A stretch of 64,000 bases of DNA from Hahnella lacustris. GTDB taxonomy: Bacteria > Pseudomonadota > Gammaproteobacteria > Burkholderiales > Burkholderiaceae_A. Below, piece after piece: positions 51,992 to 60,690 of this stretch. A program made the translations under genes and the position numbers. The notes under the pieces were generated by a model that did no database searches, was not told where the DNA came from, and saw only the letters and a program-made list of their open reading frames with translations. The stretch spans positions 1,798,001 through 1,862,000 of the forward strand of contig OZ239148.1 of the NCBI GenBank assembly GCA_965194655.1, given 5' to 3'. Position 1 is the first letter of the stretch. Every line of letters starts with the position of its first letter.

Positions 51992-53050
51992 ATGATCGAG
52001 CACGACGATCTCGCCCCCCTGCCCGATTCCAGCACCCGACTGGTCAGCGGCCAGGCTGCGAGCCCCAATGAAGAGAGTGTCGAGCGCGCACTGCGCCCAT
52101 CACGGCTCGCCGACTACATTGGCCAGCCCAAGGTGAAGGGGCAGCTCGACATCTTCATCCAGGCGGCCAAGACCCGTTCCGAGGCACTCGACCACGTGCT
52201 GCTCTTTGGCCCTCCGGGTTTGGGCAAGACCACACTTGCACACATCCTCGCTCGAGAAATGGGCGTGAATCTGAGACAGACGTCTGGCCCTGTACTGGAG
52301 CGCGCAGGAGACCTTGCGGCCTTGCTCACGAATCTCGAACGCAATGACCTGCTTTTCATTGATGAGATCCATCGGCTGAGTCCCGTGGTGGAGGAAATCC
52401 TCTACCCCGCACTCGAGGACTACCAGATCGATATTGTGATTGGAGAGGGACCTGCAGCTCGAAGCATCAAGCTCGATCTGCAGCCCTTTACGCTCGTGGG
52501 TGCAACGACCCGAGCGGGTATGCTCACCAACCCTCTTCGGGACCGATTCGGGATTGTCGGGCGGCTCGAGTTTTACTCCGCAGAGGATTTGGCCATCATT
52601 GTCCGACGGTCTGCTGGTCTGCTCCAGGTGGTGATCGATGACGACGGAGCCCATGAGATTGCGCGTCGATCTCGCGGCACCCCACGCATTGCGAATCGCC
52701 TCCTTCGGCGCGTGCGTGATTACGCTCAGGTTCGCAGCAATGGGCACATTACCCAAGCCATCGCAGACGCTGCACTGGCCATGCTCGAAGTAGACCAGCA
52801 GGGCTTCGACCTGATGGACCAGCGATTGCTGGAGGCGCTCATCGACCGATTTGCCGGAGGCCCCGTGGGGCTCGACAACCTTGCCGCTGCGATTGGCGAA
52901 GATCGAGACACCATTGAAGATGTGCTCGAGCCCTTCCTCATTCAGCAAGGCTTTCTACAGCGCACGCCGCGCGGCCGAATGGCCACTCCCCTCACCTGGG
53001 CCCACTTCGGCCGAGTCCCACCCAACCCATCGCAAGGATCACTGGTATGA
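51992..53050 (+). CDS. ruvB: Holliday junction branch migration ATPase RuvB
   Basis: A 352-residue AAA+ motor. It has RPSRLADYIGQPKVKGQL, Walker A FGPPGLGKTTLAH, Walker B LFIDEIHRL, sensor GATTRAGMLTNPLRDRFG and the winged-helix end GGPVGLDNLAAAIGEDRDTI. Length is typical. It overlaps tolQ by four bases, an unusual direct join of the DNA repair and envelope genes, with ybgC missing between them. Confidence 0.97.
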   Translation: MIEHDDLAPLPDSSTRLVSGQAASPNEESVERALRPSRLADYIGQPKVKGQLDIFIQAAKTRSEALDHVLLFGPPGLGKTTLAHILAREMGVNLRQTSGPVLERAGDLAALLTNLERNDLLFIDEIHRLSPVVEEILYPALEDYQIDIVIGEGPAARSIKLDLQPFTLVGATTRAGMLTNPLRDRFGIVGRLEFYSAEDLAIIVRRSAGLLQVVIDDDGAHEIARRSRGTPRIANRLLRRVRDYAQVRSNGHITQAIADAALAMLEVDQQGFDLMDQRLLEALIDRFAGGPVGLDNLAAAIGEDRDTIEDVLEPFLIQQGFLQRTPRGRMATPLTWAHFGRVPPNPSQGSLV

Positions 53051-53721
53051 CCCCTGCCACCAACGACCTCTCCGTGCTCGCGCTCGTGCTGCAGGCGAGC
53101 CTACCCGTTCAAATGGTCATGGCCATCCTCGTTGCACTCTCGCTGGCCTCGTGGACACTGATCTTCAAGAAACTCCGAGCGATTGGCCGTGCTCGGCGCG
53201 ACTCAGAAGAGTTTGAGCGTGAGTTCTGGTCCGGTGCAGCCCTCAACACGCTCTATGAGCGCGCTCAGCGCGAGGAGTTTGGAGATGGATTGGGCCGTGT
53301 GTTTGAGGCGGGCATGAGGGAATTTCTCAAGCTGCGCCAGCAGGGCAGAAATGACTCTGCCCTTATGCTGGAAGGCGCGCAGCGTGCAATGCGAGCGGCC
53401 ACCCAGCGAGAACTCGAGACGCTTGAGCGCGGCCTTCCCTTTCTGGCCACCACGGGTTCGGTCTCGCCTTATATCGGCCTCTTTGGGACCGTGTGGGGCA
53501 TCATGCATGCCTTTACGGGACTCGCCAATATCCAGCAAGCCACCCTCGCAAGTGTTGCACCAGGCATTGCTGAGGCCCTCGTGGCCACAGCGATTGGATT
53601 GTTTGCTGCCATTCCTGCCGTGGTGGCCTACAACCGACTGGCCACCGACCTTGATCGACTCGGCAGTCGGATTGACAGCTTCATGGAGGAGTTCTCCAAC
53701 ATCCTCCACCGACAGGGATAG
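53047..53721 (+). CDS. tolQ: Tol-Pal system proton channel subunit TolQ
   Basis: A 224-residue inner-membrane protein of the TolQ/ExbB/MotA family. Three helices are predicted: about residues 15-38, then two flanking TTGSVSPYIGLFGTVWGIMHAF and ALVATAIGLFAAIPAVVAYN. It forms the ion channel with TolR that powers TolA in outer-membrane constriction at division. No ybgC gene is found before it. It shows that the coiled-coil channel protein at 10891 is a different branch of the same family. Confidence 0.96.
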   Translation: MTPATNDLSVLALVLQASLPVQMVMAILVALSLASWTLIFKKLRAIGRARRDSEEFEREFWSGAALNTLYERAQREEFGDGLGRVFEAGMREFLKLRQQGRNDSALMLEGAQRAMRAATQRELETLERGLPFLATTGSVSPYIGLFGTVWGIMHAFTGLANIQQATLASVAPGIAEALVATAIGLFAAIPAVVAYNRLATDLDRLGSRIDSFMEEFSNILHRQG

Positions 53722-53726
53722 CCCAG

Positions 53727-54137
53727 ATGCGCCGACGCCGCCATCGCATGATGAGTGAGATCAACGTCGTCCCCTACATCGACGTCACCCTCGTGCTGCT
53801 GATCATTTTTATGGTGACCGCTCCCATGATCGTGACGGGCGCCATCGAACTCCCCACCGTCGGCCAGGCCAGTGCCGAACCCCCCACCGCCATTGAGGTG
53901 ATCATCCGCAAAGATGGCAGCCATCACCTGCGCAAGCGAGAGGCGGGCGCAAAAGAGCAAGAGGTGGCCAAGAGCCAATTGGCTGAGGGGGTACGCGCAC
54001 TGAGCCCGCAGCCCGAGACGCCCATCATCGTGCTGGCGGAGCGGGAGGTGCGTTACGAACTCGTTGCCCAGGCTCTGGCTCAACTCCAGGGTGCTGGGGT
54101 GGGCCGTGTGGGCCTTGCGGTTCGCCAGGGTAACTGA
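53727..54137 (+). CDS. tolR: Tol-Pal system protein TolR
   Basis: A 136-residue protein with a short Arg-rich cytoplasmic start and one helix containing the proton-carrying Asp (EINVVPYIDVTLVLLIIFMV). A periplasmic TolR/ExbD domain follows. It sits five bases after tolQ and shares one base with tolA. Confidence 0.96.
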   Translation: MRRRRHRMMSEINVVPYIDVTLVLLIIFMVTAPMIVTGAIELPTVGQASAEPPTAIEVIIRKDGSHHLRKREAGAKEQEVAKSQLAEGVRALSPQPETPIIVLAEREVRYELVAQALAQLQGAGVGRVGLAVRQGN

Positions 54138-54883
54138 TGGTCAGGGCCGACCAGGACACCGCCTTCGGTCTGGCCGGTGCGCTGGCGGTGCATGGGCTCT
54201 TGGTGGTCGCACTGGTTCTCAACCTCGACTGGCTCTCCATAGACCCGCCCCCCGTCCAGGCCGAGCTCTGGTCTAGCCTTCCGCCTGAGCGCAGCCCTAC
54301 GCCCGACCCAACCCCCAAGCTGCCCTCAGCCCCAGAGCCTCCGCCAAGGCCCGAGCCCACCCCTGAGGCCGAGATCGCCCTCGAGAAGCAAAAGAAGTCA
54401 CAGGCACGCGAGGCCGAGAAGGCACGAGCGCTCGAGAAAAAGCGCGAGGAGGACAAGAAGCGCCAAGAAGACCGAAAGAAGCAGGCTCAACGACTCGAGA
54501 AGGAGCGCGCGGCAGAGCTCAAGCGCCTTGGCCTGGACCCGAAGGCCAAGCCCGCAGACAAAGGCAAGGACACCGCCACGAAGGCTGGGGTTGCAAACGG
54601 CTCAGCCAAGGGAGAGCGAACCGGTCGAGAGGCAGAGTGGGCCGATCGCGTCAAGGGTCTGCTGGAGAGTCGCGTCCGATATCGCGGGGCAAACACCAGC
54701 GACCTGGAAGTGGAGATCCTGCTGCTGCCCACAGGACAGCTTCAATCGGCTCGATTGGTGACCCAGAGTAACTCACCGATTTACGATCAGGCAGTCCTTG
54801 ATGCCATTCGCGCCATGACTTTCCCCAAGCCTCCTGACGGCCTGCGTGCCGTCACCCTCAAAATGCGGCACCGCTCCGACTGA
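54137..54883 (+). CDS. tolA: Tol-Pal system protein TolA
   Basis: A 248-residue periplasm-spanning protein. One N-terminal membrane helix (about residues 10-30) is followed by a Pro-rich stretch, a long charged Lys/Glu/Ala helix (about 75-150) and a C-terminal TonB-like domain (about 165-248, LEVEILLLPTGQLQSARLV; AIRAMTFPKPPDG). It is shorter than E. coli TolA (421 residues), mostly in the helix, as is common in betaproteobacteria. The start codon is ATG, sharing its first base with the tolR stop. Confidence 0.94.
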   Translation: MVRADQDTAFGLAGALAVHGLLVVALVLNLDWLSIDPPPVQAELWSSLPPERSPTPDPTPKLPSAPEPPPRPEPTPEAEIALEKQKKSQAREAEKARALEKKREEDKKRQEDRKKQAQRLEKERAAELKRLGLDPKAKPADKGKDTATKAGVANGSAKGERTGREAEWADRVKGLLESRVRYRGANTSDLEVEILLLPTGQLQSARLVTQSNSPIYDQAVLDAIRAMTFPKPPDGLRAVTLKMRHRSD

Positions 54884-54924
54884 ACGTCACGCGGACAGGG
54901 TTTTCGGCCCTTATACTGTGCCGT

Positions 54925-56226
54925 ATGCGATTCCTGCTCACGCTTCTTTTGGCCTTGTGTTCTTGGGGTGCGCTGGCACAGACCCCCAGCGGCCTGAAAA
55001 TAGACATCACCACCCGCGGAGACCGCCTCATTCCGGTCGCCATGCCGCTGCCGGTTGGCGAAGAAAAACTGCGCCTGTTTGCAGACACCGTGCAAGAGGT
55101 GGTGGGGGCAGACCTTCGACGCACGGGCGCCTTTGGTTTCATGTCCACCGCCGGAATGCCCTCCGTGCCCGAGGCCGTTGCACAGACTCCCGAACTCTTT
55201 GCTCAGTGGAAGGCACTGGGTGCTGACGCGGTCGTCGCCTCCAGTGTCGTTCCCCTGCCTGACGGTCGGGTCGAGCTTCGCTTTCGGTTGCTCGACACCA
55301 AAACCTCCCAAGATCTCGGTGGTCTGGTCCTGGCGAGCGCAGCCACGAGTCTAGATGCGCGCCGCACGGCGCATCGGGTGGCCGACTTCATCTACGAAAA
55401 GCTGACCGGGGAACCCGGCTTCTTCGCCACGCGGCTGGCTTATGTTCGCAAAGAAGGCGGTCAACAAGTTCTTCTCATCTCGGATTCCGATGGCGAGAAC
55501 GCCCAACCCGCCCTCAAGTCGGCAGAGCCCATCATTTCCCTCACCTGGTCTCCTGATGGCACGCGCCTGGCTTATGTCTCCTTTGAGACGGGCAAGCCAG
55601 TGGTGTATGTGCACGAACTCCTCACGGGTCGTCGCTCCGTGGTGGCCAATCATCGAGGCAGCAACAGCTCGCCCGCATGGTCTCCCGATGGGAAGCGTCT
55701 TGCTGTCGTGCTGACGCGCGATGGAAGTTCACAGATCTATCTGGCCAACCCCGATGGGTCTGACTTAAAACGACTCACTCGAGGCGGCTCTATCAATACC
55801 GAACCGACGTTCTCCGCAGATGGCCAATTTGTCTACTTCACCTCAGATCGCGGAGGCAGCGCCCAGGTCTACCGTGTCAGTGTGGCTGGTTCGGAGCCGC
55901 CGCAGCGCGTCACCTTTGAGGGCGGCTTTAATGCGCGTCCCGTGGTGAGTCCAGACGGAAAACACCTGGCCTACATCGCTCGCCGAAATGGAAACTTTGT
56001 GGTGGCCATGCGAAACCTGGCTGACTCAACGGAGTGGCTGGTGAGCGCCGGGCCTAAAGATGATTCGCCCAGTTTCTCGCCGAGCTCCAAATGGGTCATT
56101 TTCTCGAGCCGCATCAATGGACGGGACTCTCTCTCAGCAGCCTCCGTCGATGGGAAGGTGAGAACCCGAATCAGTCTAGACACCGGAGGCATTCGCAGCC
56201 CGGCCTGGGGGAGATTGCCTCAATGA
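54925..56226 (+). CDS. tolB: Tol-Pal system beta-propeller protein TolB
   Basis: A 433-residue periplasmic protein with a signal peptide ending GALA. An N-terminal alpha/beta domain is followed by a six-blade propeller. Repeats with the WSPDGTRLAYVS, WSPDGKRLAVVL and FSADGQFVYFTS pattern are easy to see. It binds Pal and the TolA C-terminus. It is 41 bases after tolA, and its stop overlaps pal (ATGA). Confidence 0.97.
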   Translation: MRFLLTLLLALCSWGALAQTPSGLKIDITTRGDRLIPVAMPLPVGEEKLRLFADTVQEVVGADLRRTGAFGFMSTAGMPSVPEAVAQTPELFAQWKALGADAVVASSVVPLPDGRVELRFRLLDTKTSQDLGGLVLASAATSLDARRTAHRVADFIYEKLTGEPGFFATRLAYVRKEGGQQVLLISDSDGENAQPALKSAEPIISLTWSPDGTRLAYVSFETGKPVVYVHELLTGRRSVVANHRGSNSSPAWSPDGKRLAVVLTRDGSSQIYLANPDGSDLKRLTRGGSINTEPTFSADGQFVYFTSDRGGSAQVYRVSVAGSEPPQRVTFEGGFNARPVVSPDGKHLAYIARRNGNFVVAMRNLADSTEWLVSAGPKDDSPSFSPSSKWVIFSSRINGRDSLSAASVDGKVRTRISLDTGGIRSPAWGRLPQ

Positions 56227-56807
56227 ACATGAATACCCGCATGGGACTGATCGCGGTCATGGCCCTGAGCCTCACTGCATGCTCAAGCGTGAACCTCGAC
56301 GAGAATGCGCCGAAGGGCCCAGCGCCCATTGTGTCGGCTGGACAGCCGCCTGCAGCCTCCACCCCAGCAAGCGCTAGTCCTCAAGCAGCCGGGATGCCCG
56401 GGCCTGCGGCTCGCAGTGCAGGTCGAGGCCTGAGCGCCGTCTCCCCCGCTGAACTTCAAGCCGCTGGGTTCGGGGCGGATGGGCGAGCCAGTGTCTACTT
56501 TGAATTCGATCAATCCGTGGTGCGACGAGCAGACCAGCCCATCGTGGAGGGCACCGCCGCCCTCATGAAGGGGCCGGTGGAATTGACCCTCACCATCGAG
56601 GGCAACACCGACGATCGTGGCACTTCGGAATACAACATTGCATTGGGCCAGCGGCGCGCCGAAACCATCAAGCGTGCGCTCGTCATCCTTGGCGTTGACG
56701 AGTCACGCGTTGAGGCAACCAGCAACGGTGAAGAAAAGCCTCGCAAGACTGGAGGACAGGAATCAGACCATGCAGAGAATCGCCGTGCCGACCTCATTCT
56801 GCGTTAA
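56223..56807 (+). CDS. pal: Peptidoglycan-associated lipoprotein Pal
   Basis: A 194-residue outer-membrane lipoprotein. The lipobox is LTAC (Cys near residue 19), followed by a Pro/Ala-rich linker. The OmpA-like domain has VYFEFDQSVV, IEGNTDDRGTSEYNIALGQRRA and the late ESDHAENRRADLIL. I chose ATG 56223, overlapping the tolB stop; the longer frame from 56091 lies inside tolB. The cpoB start lies inside its last 38 bases. Confidence 0.97.
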   Translation: MNMNTRMGLIAVMALSLTACSSVNLDENAPKGPAPIVSAGQPPAASTPASASPQAAGMPGPAARSAGRGLSAVSPAELQAAGFGADGRASVYFEFDQSVVRRADQPIVEGTAALMKGPVELTLTIEGNTDDRGTSEYNIALGQRRAETIKRALVILGVDESRVEATSNGEEKPRKTGGQESDHAENRRADLILR

Positions 56808-57624
56808 GCGCCTGGGCCGTCAGGCCAGCCTCTCACTGGGGGCCATGCTCCTACTTGCAGGCGCGCTGCCCGCGCAGGCTCAGCTCTTCTCCGATGACGA
56901 TGCCCGTAAGGCCATCATTGCCCTTCGCACGGAAGTTCGAGCCAAGATTGCCGAGTTAGAGGCCAACCACATTCAGACGGAGCAGGCCCTTCGCAGACAG
57001 ATTGAGGCCAGCGCCAATGGTCAGCTCGAGCTCGTGCGTCAGTTAGAGCAGCTTCGAGCCGAACTGGCGGACCTTCGTGGGGCCGTCGAGCGCGCCACCC
57101 AAACGGGTAGCCAGGCCAAGAGTCAGCAGAAAGATCTCTTTCTCGCACTTGAATCCCAGATCAAAACCCTCGACGCTCGCATCGCACTCCTGGAGCCGCA
57201 GCGCATCAAGCTTGATGAGGTGGATGTCCTCGTGGCACCAGCAGAAAAAGCGACCTTCGAGTCAGCACAGTCTCTCCTGCGGGGAAGCGATCTGGCTGGA
57301 GCCTCTCGGGCCTTCGATCACTTTCGTCGCCAATACCCGGGCTCACGGCTCATGCCCTGGGTGCTCCAATCGATCGGAAACACCCGCTACGCACTCCAGC
57401 AGTATGGCCCCGCCGTAGAGGCGCTCGAAGAGCTGGTCAATGACCACCCCTCCCATCCGCGCCTGGCTGATGCCATGCTCACGCTGGCAGCCAGCCAGGC
57501 CGAGAGCAAGAAGGTTCCAGCCGCGCGTAAGACCCTCACAGACCTGCGCAAGCGTTTTCCGAATACCGAGCAGGCTGAACTCGCATCCAAGCGGCTGCGT
57601 GCACTCTCTGGCACCAAGAAATGA
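56770..57624 (+). CDS. cpoB: Cell division coordinator CpoB (YbgF)
   Basis: A 284-residue periplasmic protein with a signal peptide ending AQA (about residue 38). A coiled coil (about 45-130, ALRRQIEASANGQLELVRQL) serves for trimerisation. The TPR domain spans about 155-284, opening FESAQSLLRGSDLAGASRAFDHF in the YbgF manner and containing RLADAMLTLAASQAESKK. It links peptidoglycan synthesis to Tol-Pal constriction. The start at 56770 lies within pal, with AGGA eight bases before it. It overlaps the YeeE/YedE gene by four bases. Confidence 0.94.
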   Translation: MQRIAVPTSFCVKRLGRQASLSLGAMLLLAGALPAQAQLFSDDDARKAIIALRTEVRAKIAELEANHIQTEQALRRQIEASANGQLELVRQLEQLRAELADLRGAVERATQTGSQAKSQQKDLFLALESQIKTLDARIALLEPQRIKLDEVDVLVAPAEKATFESAQSLLRGSDLAGASRAFDHFRRQYPGSRLMPWVLQSIGNTRYALQQYGPAVEALEELVNDHPSHPRLADAMLTLAASQAESKKVPAARKTLTDLRKRFPNTEQAELASKRLRALSGTKK

Positions 57625-58730
57625 TCGAAATTGAAGACGCTCAACGCCTGACGCAATGGGTCGTCTGGGGCGGAATCCTCATCGGAATTGCAGTGGGCGC
57701 CCTCTCGCAGGCCACCCGGTTCTGCACCCTCGGAGCGATTGCGGACGCGCACACCATGGGCAATTTTCTGCGCCTTCGGATGTGGATGTTGGCGGTCGCA
57801 GTGGCCATTCTCCTCACTCAGAGCCTCATCCTCGCTGGGCTTTTGAATGACCAGGCAAGCTTCTACACCAGCAGCCGCCTGCTCCTCGCCTCACACATCG
57901 TGGGGGGCTTACTCTTTGGCTTTGGCATGACACTCGCCTCTGGATGCGGCAGTCGCATGCTGATTAAGATGGGCGAAGGGAGCCTGAAGGCCGTGGTGGT
58001 TTTCCTCGTGATGGGTCTCGCAGCCCTCATGTCTATCCGAGGTGCAACGGCCCTGCTTCGCGCGAACACTGTTGACCTCGTCACCATCACCCTGCCGTCC
58101 CCTCAAGACCTCCCGCACCTCTTGAGTCCCCAGGACGATCCCAGCTCGCTTTTTCGCATCGGACTCACGGCCCTCATCGCCTTCGTGCTACTGGTTTTCG
58201 CACTCTGGCGAGGAGAGATTTTTCAGAAGGCCGCTCATGGGCTGGGAGGGCTTGGGATCGGCATCTTGGTGGCTCTGGGCTGGGCGCTGACCGGCTGGTT
58301 TGGCTATATCCCTGAACACCCTGAAACGCTGCAAGCCGCCTTCGTCGCGACCAACAGCAAGAGCCCTGAGAGCCTGACCTTCGTCGGGCCCTTGGCCTTT
58401 AGCCTGGAATACCTGCTCTTTACGAGCGATCGTTCTCAGGCCATCACCTTTGCCATTGGCACCGTCATCGGCCTGCCCATCGGAGCCGCCGCCAGTGCAG
58501 TTGCACGCGGAAAGTTCAAGTGGGAAGGATTTCAGAACACGAACGACCTGAGTCGGCACCTCATCGGTGCGTCACTCATGGGCATCGGTGGTGTGACTGC
58601 GATGGGCTGCACCTTTGGGCACGGACTCAGTGGCCTCTCCATGCTCGCCCTGGGTTCACTGATCTCTATTCTTTCCATTATTGCGGGCGCATGGATGGGT
58701 CTGCGCTGGCTGTCTCGCAAGGACCAATGA
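57621..58730 (+). CDS. YeeE/YedE-family sulfur transport membrane protein
   Basis: A 369-residue inner-membrane protein with about nine to ten helices. Family Cys motifs are FCTLGAIADAHTMG near the start, ASGCGSRMLIKMGEGSLKAVV, and MGCTFGHGLSGLSMLALGS near the end. Such proteins carry thiosulfate or related sulfur species (YeeE/TsuA). No TusA-like sulfur carrier gene follows. It is coupled to cpoB by a four-base overlap, so it would be expressed with the Tol-Pal genes, and it overlaps the next gene by four bases. Confidence 0.9.
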   Translation: MIEIEDAQRLTQWVVWGGILIGIAVGALSQATRFCTLGAIADAHTMGNFLRLRMWMLAVAVAILLTQSLILAGLLNDQASFYTSSRLLLASHIVGGLLFGFGMTLASGCGSRMLIKMGEGSLKAVVVFLVMGLAALMSIRGATALLRANTVDLVTITLPSPQDLPHLLSPQDDPSSLFRIGLTALIAFVLLVFALWRGEIFQKAAHGLGGLGIGILVALGWALTGWFGYIPEHPETLQAAFVATNSKSPESLTFVGPLAFSLEYLLFTSDRSQAITFAIGTVIGLPIGAAASAVARGKFKWEGFQNTNDLSRHLIGASLMGIGGVTAMGCTFGHGLSGLSMLALGSLISILSIIAGAWMGLRWLSRKDQ

Positions 58731-59677
58731 GTGTTACCATCGCCGCAGCCTTTATGAAACAACCGTTCTCGCGTTTCCTGATGAGTGTGGCCGCCGGTTT
58801 CCTCACGGCTGCATCCTGCTCTGGCGTGTGGGCCAGCGCGGCGTCGGTGTCCCCCATTCAAGCATCAGACGTGCTCCGACTCATCGAAGAGGGGCAGTCG
58901 GCCCAGGCCATTGAGCAGCTTCGCCAGCAGCTCGCACAGAACCCTGCCAATCTCCAAATCGCCAACCAGCTCGCCGTGGTCTTAACGGGTGTGGGACAAG
59001 TGGATCAGGCCAGGCAAGTCCTTGAGAATGCATTGCTCGCTCACCCAGAGGCATCGCAGGGCTTTCAGAGCCTGCGCACCATTGCCGCGAGCCAGTTTGC
59101 AGAGTCATACGCCAAGGCTATGGGCAAACCCGCACCAGCCAGCAGCAAGCTTGCGCTGACCGCCCAAGACTTGAGCACGGAACGCGTCAAGAAAGCGGTC
59201 CAGGTTGCCAAGGGACGAGAGGAGGAGCGTTTGCGTCAGGCCGCGATGGAGGCCAAGCTCAAAGCCATCGAGGCAGCCCGAATCGCTGAGCCAGCGACTG
59301 TCTCAACACCAAGCGCTGTCGCGGCCGCCAAGCCAGCCTCAGGTCGGGCGGCCATTGACCAGCGCCTCCAGGCCTGGGCCAAGGGATGGTCGTCCATGAA
59401 CTTTGATGCCTATGCCGAGTTCTACGCAGAGAGCTTCAAGACGAGCGGGCACCCTTCACGAACCGCCTGGCTCCAATTTAGAAAGCCACGCATTGTGAAC
59501 AAGCCCCGCATTCTGGTGGAGGTCTCCCAGGTGAACATCCAGATGCAGGGTCAAGAAAAGGCGACGGTTCGATTCCTCCAGCGCTACGAGGCGGGAAGCC
59601 TCAAGCTGTCCTCAAGAAAATCGCAGACCTGGGTCCTTGAGGGACAAGAGTGGCGAATTCAGTCGGAAAGCAACTGA
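58727..59677 (+). CDS. Secreted TPR plus NTF2-like domain protein
   Basis: A 316-residue envelope protein with a signal peptide ending VWASA. Residues 45-125 contain TPR-like helices (AIEQLRQQLAQNPANLQIANQ). A charged helical linker leads to a C-terminal NTF2/SnoaL-like domain (about 215-316, LQAWAKGWSSMNFDAYAEFY; EKATVRFLQRYEAGS). This domain resembles the C-terminal domain joined to some L,D-transpeptidases. The start at 58727 overlaps the YeeE/YedE stop and has AAGGA upstream; ATG 58754 is an alternative. The L,D-transpeptidase gene starts two bases after its stop, so the two are probably functional partners. Confidence 0.83.
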   Translation: MSVTIAAAFMKQPFSRFLMSVAAGFLTAASCSGVWASAASVSPIQASDVLRLIEEGQSAQAIEQLRQQLAQNPANLQIANQLAVVLTGVGQVDQARQVLENALLAHPEASQGFQSLRTIAASQFAESYAKAMGKPAPASSKLALTAQDLSTERVKKAVQVAKGREEERLRQAAMEAKLKAIEAARIAEPATVSTPSAVAAAKPASGRAAIDQRLQAWAKGWSSMNFDAYAEFYAESFKTSGHPSRTAWLQFRKPRIVNKPRILVEVSQVNIQMQGQEKATVRFLQRYEAGSLKLSSRKSQTWVLEGQEWRIQSESN

Positions 59678-59679
59678 GC

Positions 59680-60681
59680 ATGAGTCTCTCCAAGCGAGCG
59701 CTAGTATGCAGTCTCGCCTTGGGCATGGCCCTCGTGTCGGGAACAGCGGCCCATGCAAACACACCCACCCGAGACCGGCCAGATCCGATTCTTCATGAGG
59801 CCCTACAAGACGGGCTGGAGGCCCGTCCTCATGATGCAGCAGACAAAGCATCGGCGGCTGTCACCATCGAGCCGCGATCGAGACTCGCGCACTGGCTTCG
59901 TGCCCAGTCTGTGCTCACCCTGGCAGGAAGCGCACCTCGCATTGGGAAGTCTGATCAAGATTTCATCGAAGAGGCTCGAGCACGGCTCTATGCACCTCCC
60001 GAGGGATGGCTTCCCAAGAACATCCTGAAGCTCTCAGCAGATCAGCGCATGCCGCCGTATACCTTGCTTGCCGATCTTTCGGTCTCTCGCATTTACATCT
60101 TTAAGAACTCCGCCACAGGCCCAGTCCTCGTAGAGCAGTTTTACACCACCCTTGGGCTCGAGGGCGCTCCCAAGCGACGCGAGGGAGATCGCAAGACACC
60201 CATCGGGGTCTACCGTGTGCTCAAGGAGATCGAGAACCCCCGGGCAGATGGATTTCTGGGCCATAAGGCCTACACCCTGGACTACCCCAATCCTGAGGAC
60301 CGCAAGGCGGGTCGCACCGGCAGTGGCATTTGGATTCATGGAGTGCCAGACGACGTGCATGTGCGACCACCGAAAGCCTCCGACGGCTGCCTGGCCATCT
60401 CGAACGACGACATGCTTCGGCTTCGCAAATACATTCAATTTGGAAAGACACTCATCGTCATTGCACCCAAAGTCCAGTGGGCTGCGCCCGAGGAATGGGC
60501 CAGCCACTCCAAGCCATGGGTTCAGAAGCTTGCCAGCGGGAGAGAACCCGCCACCGCACTCTTTGATGTCGCGCCCGACCGCCCTCTGGTTTCTGTGCAT
60601 TCGAGCCGTGATCGACTGATCCGCCAGTTTTGGCGCCAGAGAGATGGGCAGTTGCAGTCCATTCTGCGCGAACGTCTGTAG
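59680..60681 (+). CDS. L,D-transpeptidase (YkuD domain)
   Basis: A 333-residue secreted enzyme with a signal peptide ending AAHA. The YkuD domain (about residues 125-265) has GDRKTPIGVYRVLKEI, then the active site IHGVP with a later KASDGCLAISNDDM (catalytic His and Cys). It should form 3-3 cross-links in peptidoglycan or attach proteins to it. A C-terminal tail of about 65 residues follows the domain. I chose ATG 59680; a GTG ten codons earlier lies inside the preceding gene. It is flanked on both sides by NTF2-like proteins. Confidence 0.93.
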   Translation: MSLSKRALVCSLALGMALVSGTAAHANTPTRDRPDPILHEALQDGLEARPHDAADKASAAVTIEPRSRLAHWLRAQSVLTLAGSAPRIGKSDQDFIEEARARLYAPPEGWLPKNILKLSADQRMPPYTLLADLSVSRIYIFKNSATGPVLVEQFYTTLGLEGAPKRREGDRKTPIGVYRVLKEIENPRADGFLGHKAYTLDYPNPEDRKAGRTGSGIWIHGVPDDVHVRPPKASDGCLAISNDDMLRLRKYIQFGKTLIVIAPKVQWAAPEEWASHSKPWVQKLASGREPATALFDVAPDRPLVSVHSSRDRLIRQFWRQRDGQLQSILRERL

Positions 60682-60690
60682 TCGGAAAGC

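Noticed and set aside
54912..54917. TATACT box upstream of tolB as a promoter
   Set aside because: No -35 box is found at 16-18 bases, and transcription would begin at the start codon. The genes before it are co-directional.
56091..56222. Longer pal frame starting inside tolB
   Set aside because: The lipoprotein signal peptide starts at ATG 56223, which overlaps the tolB stop.
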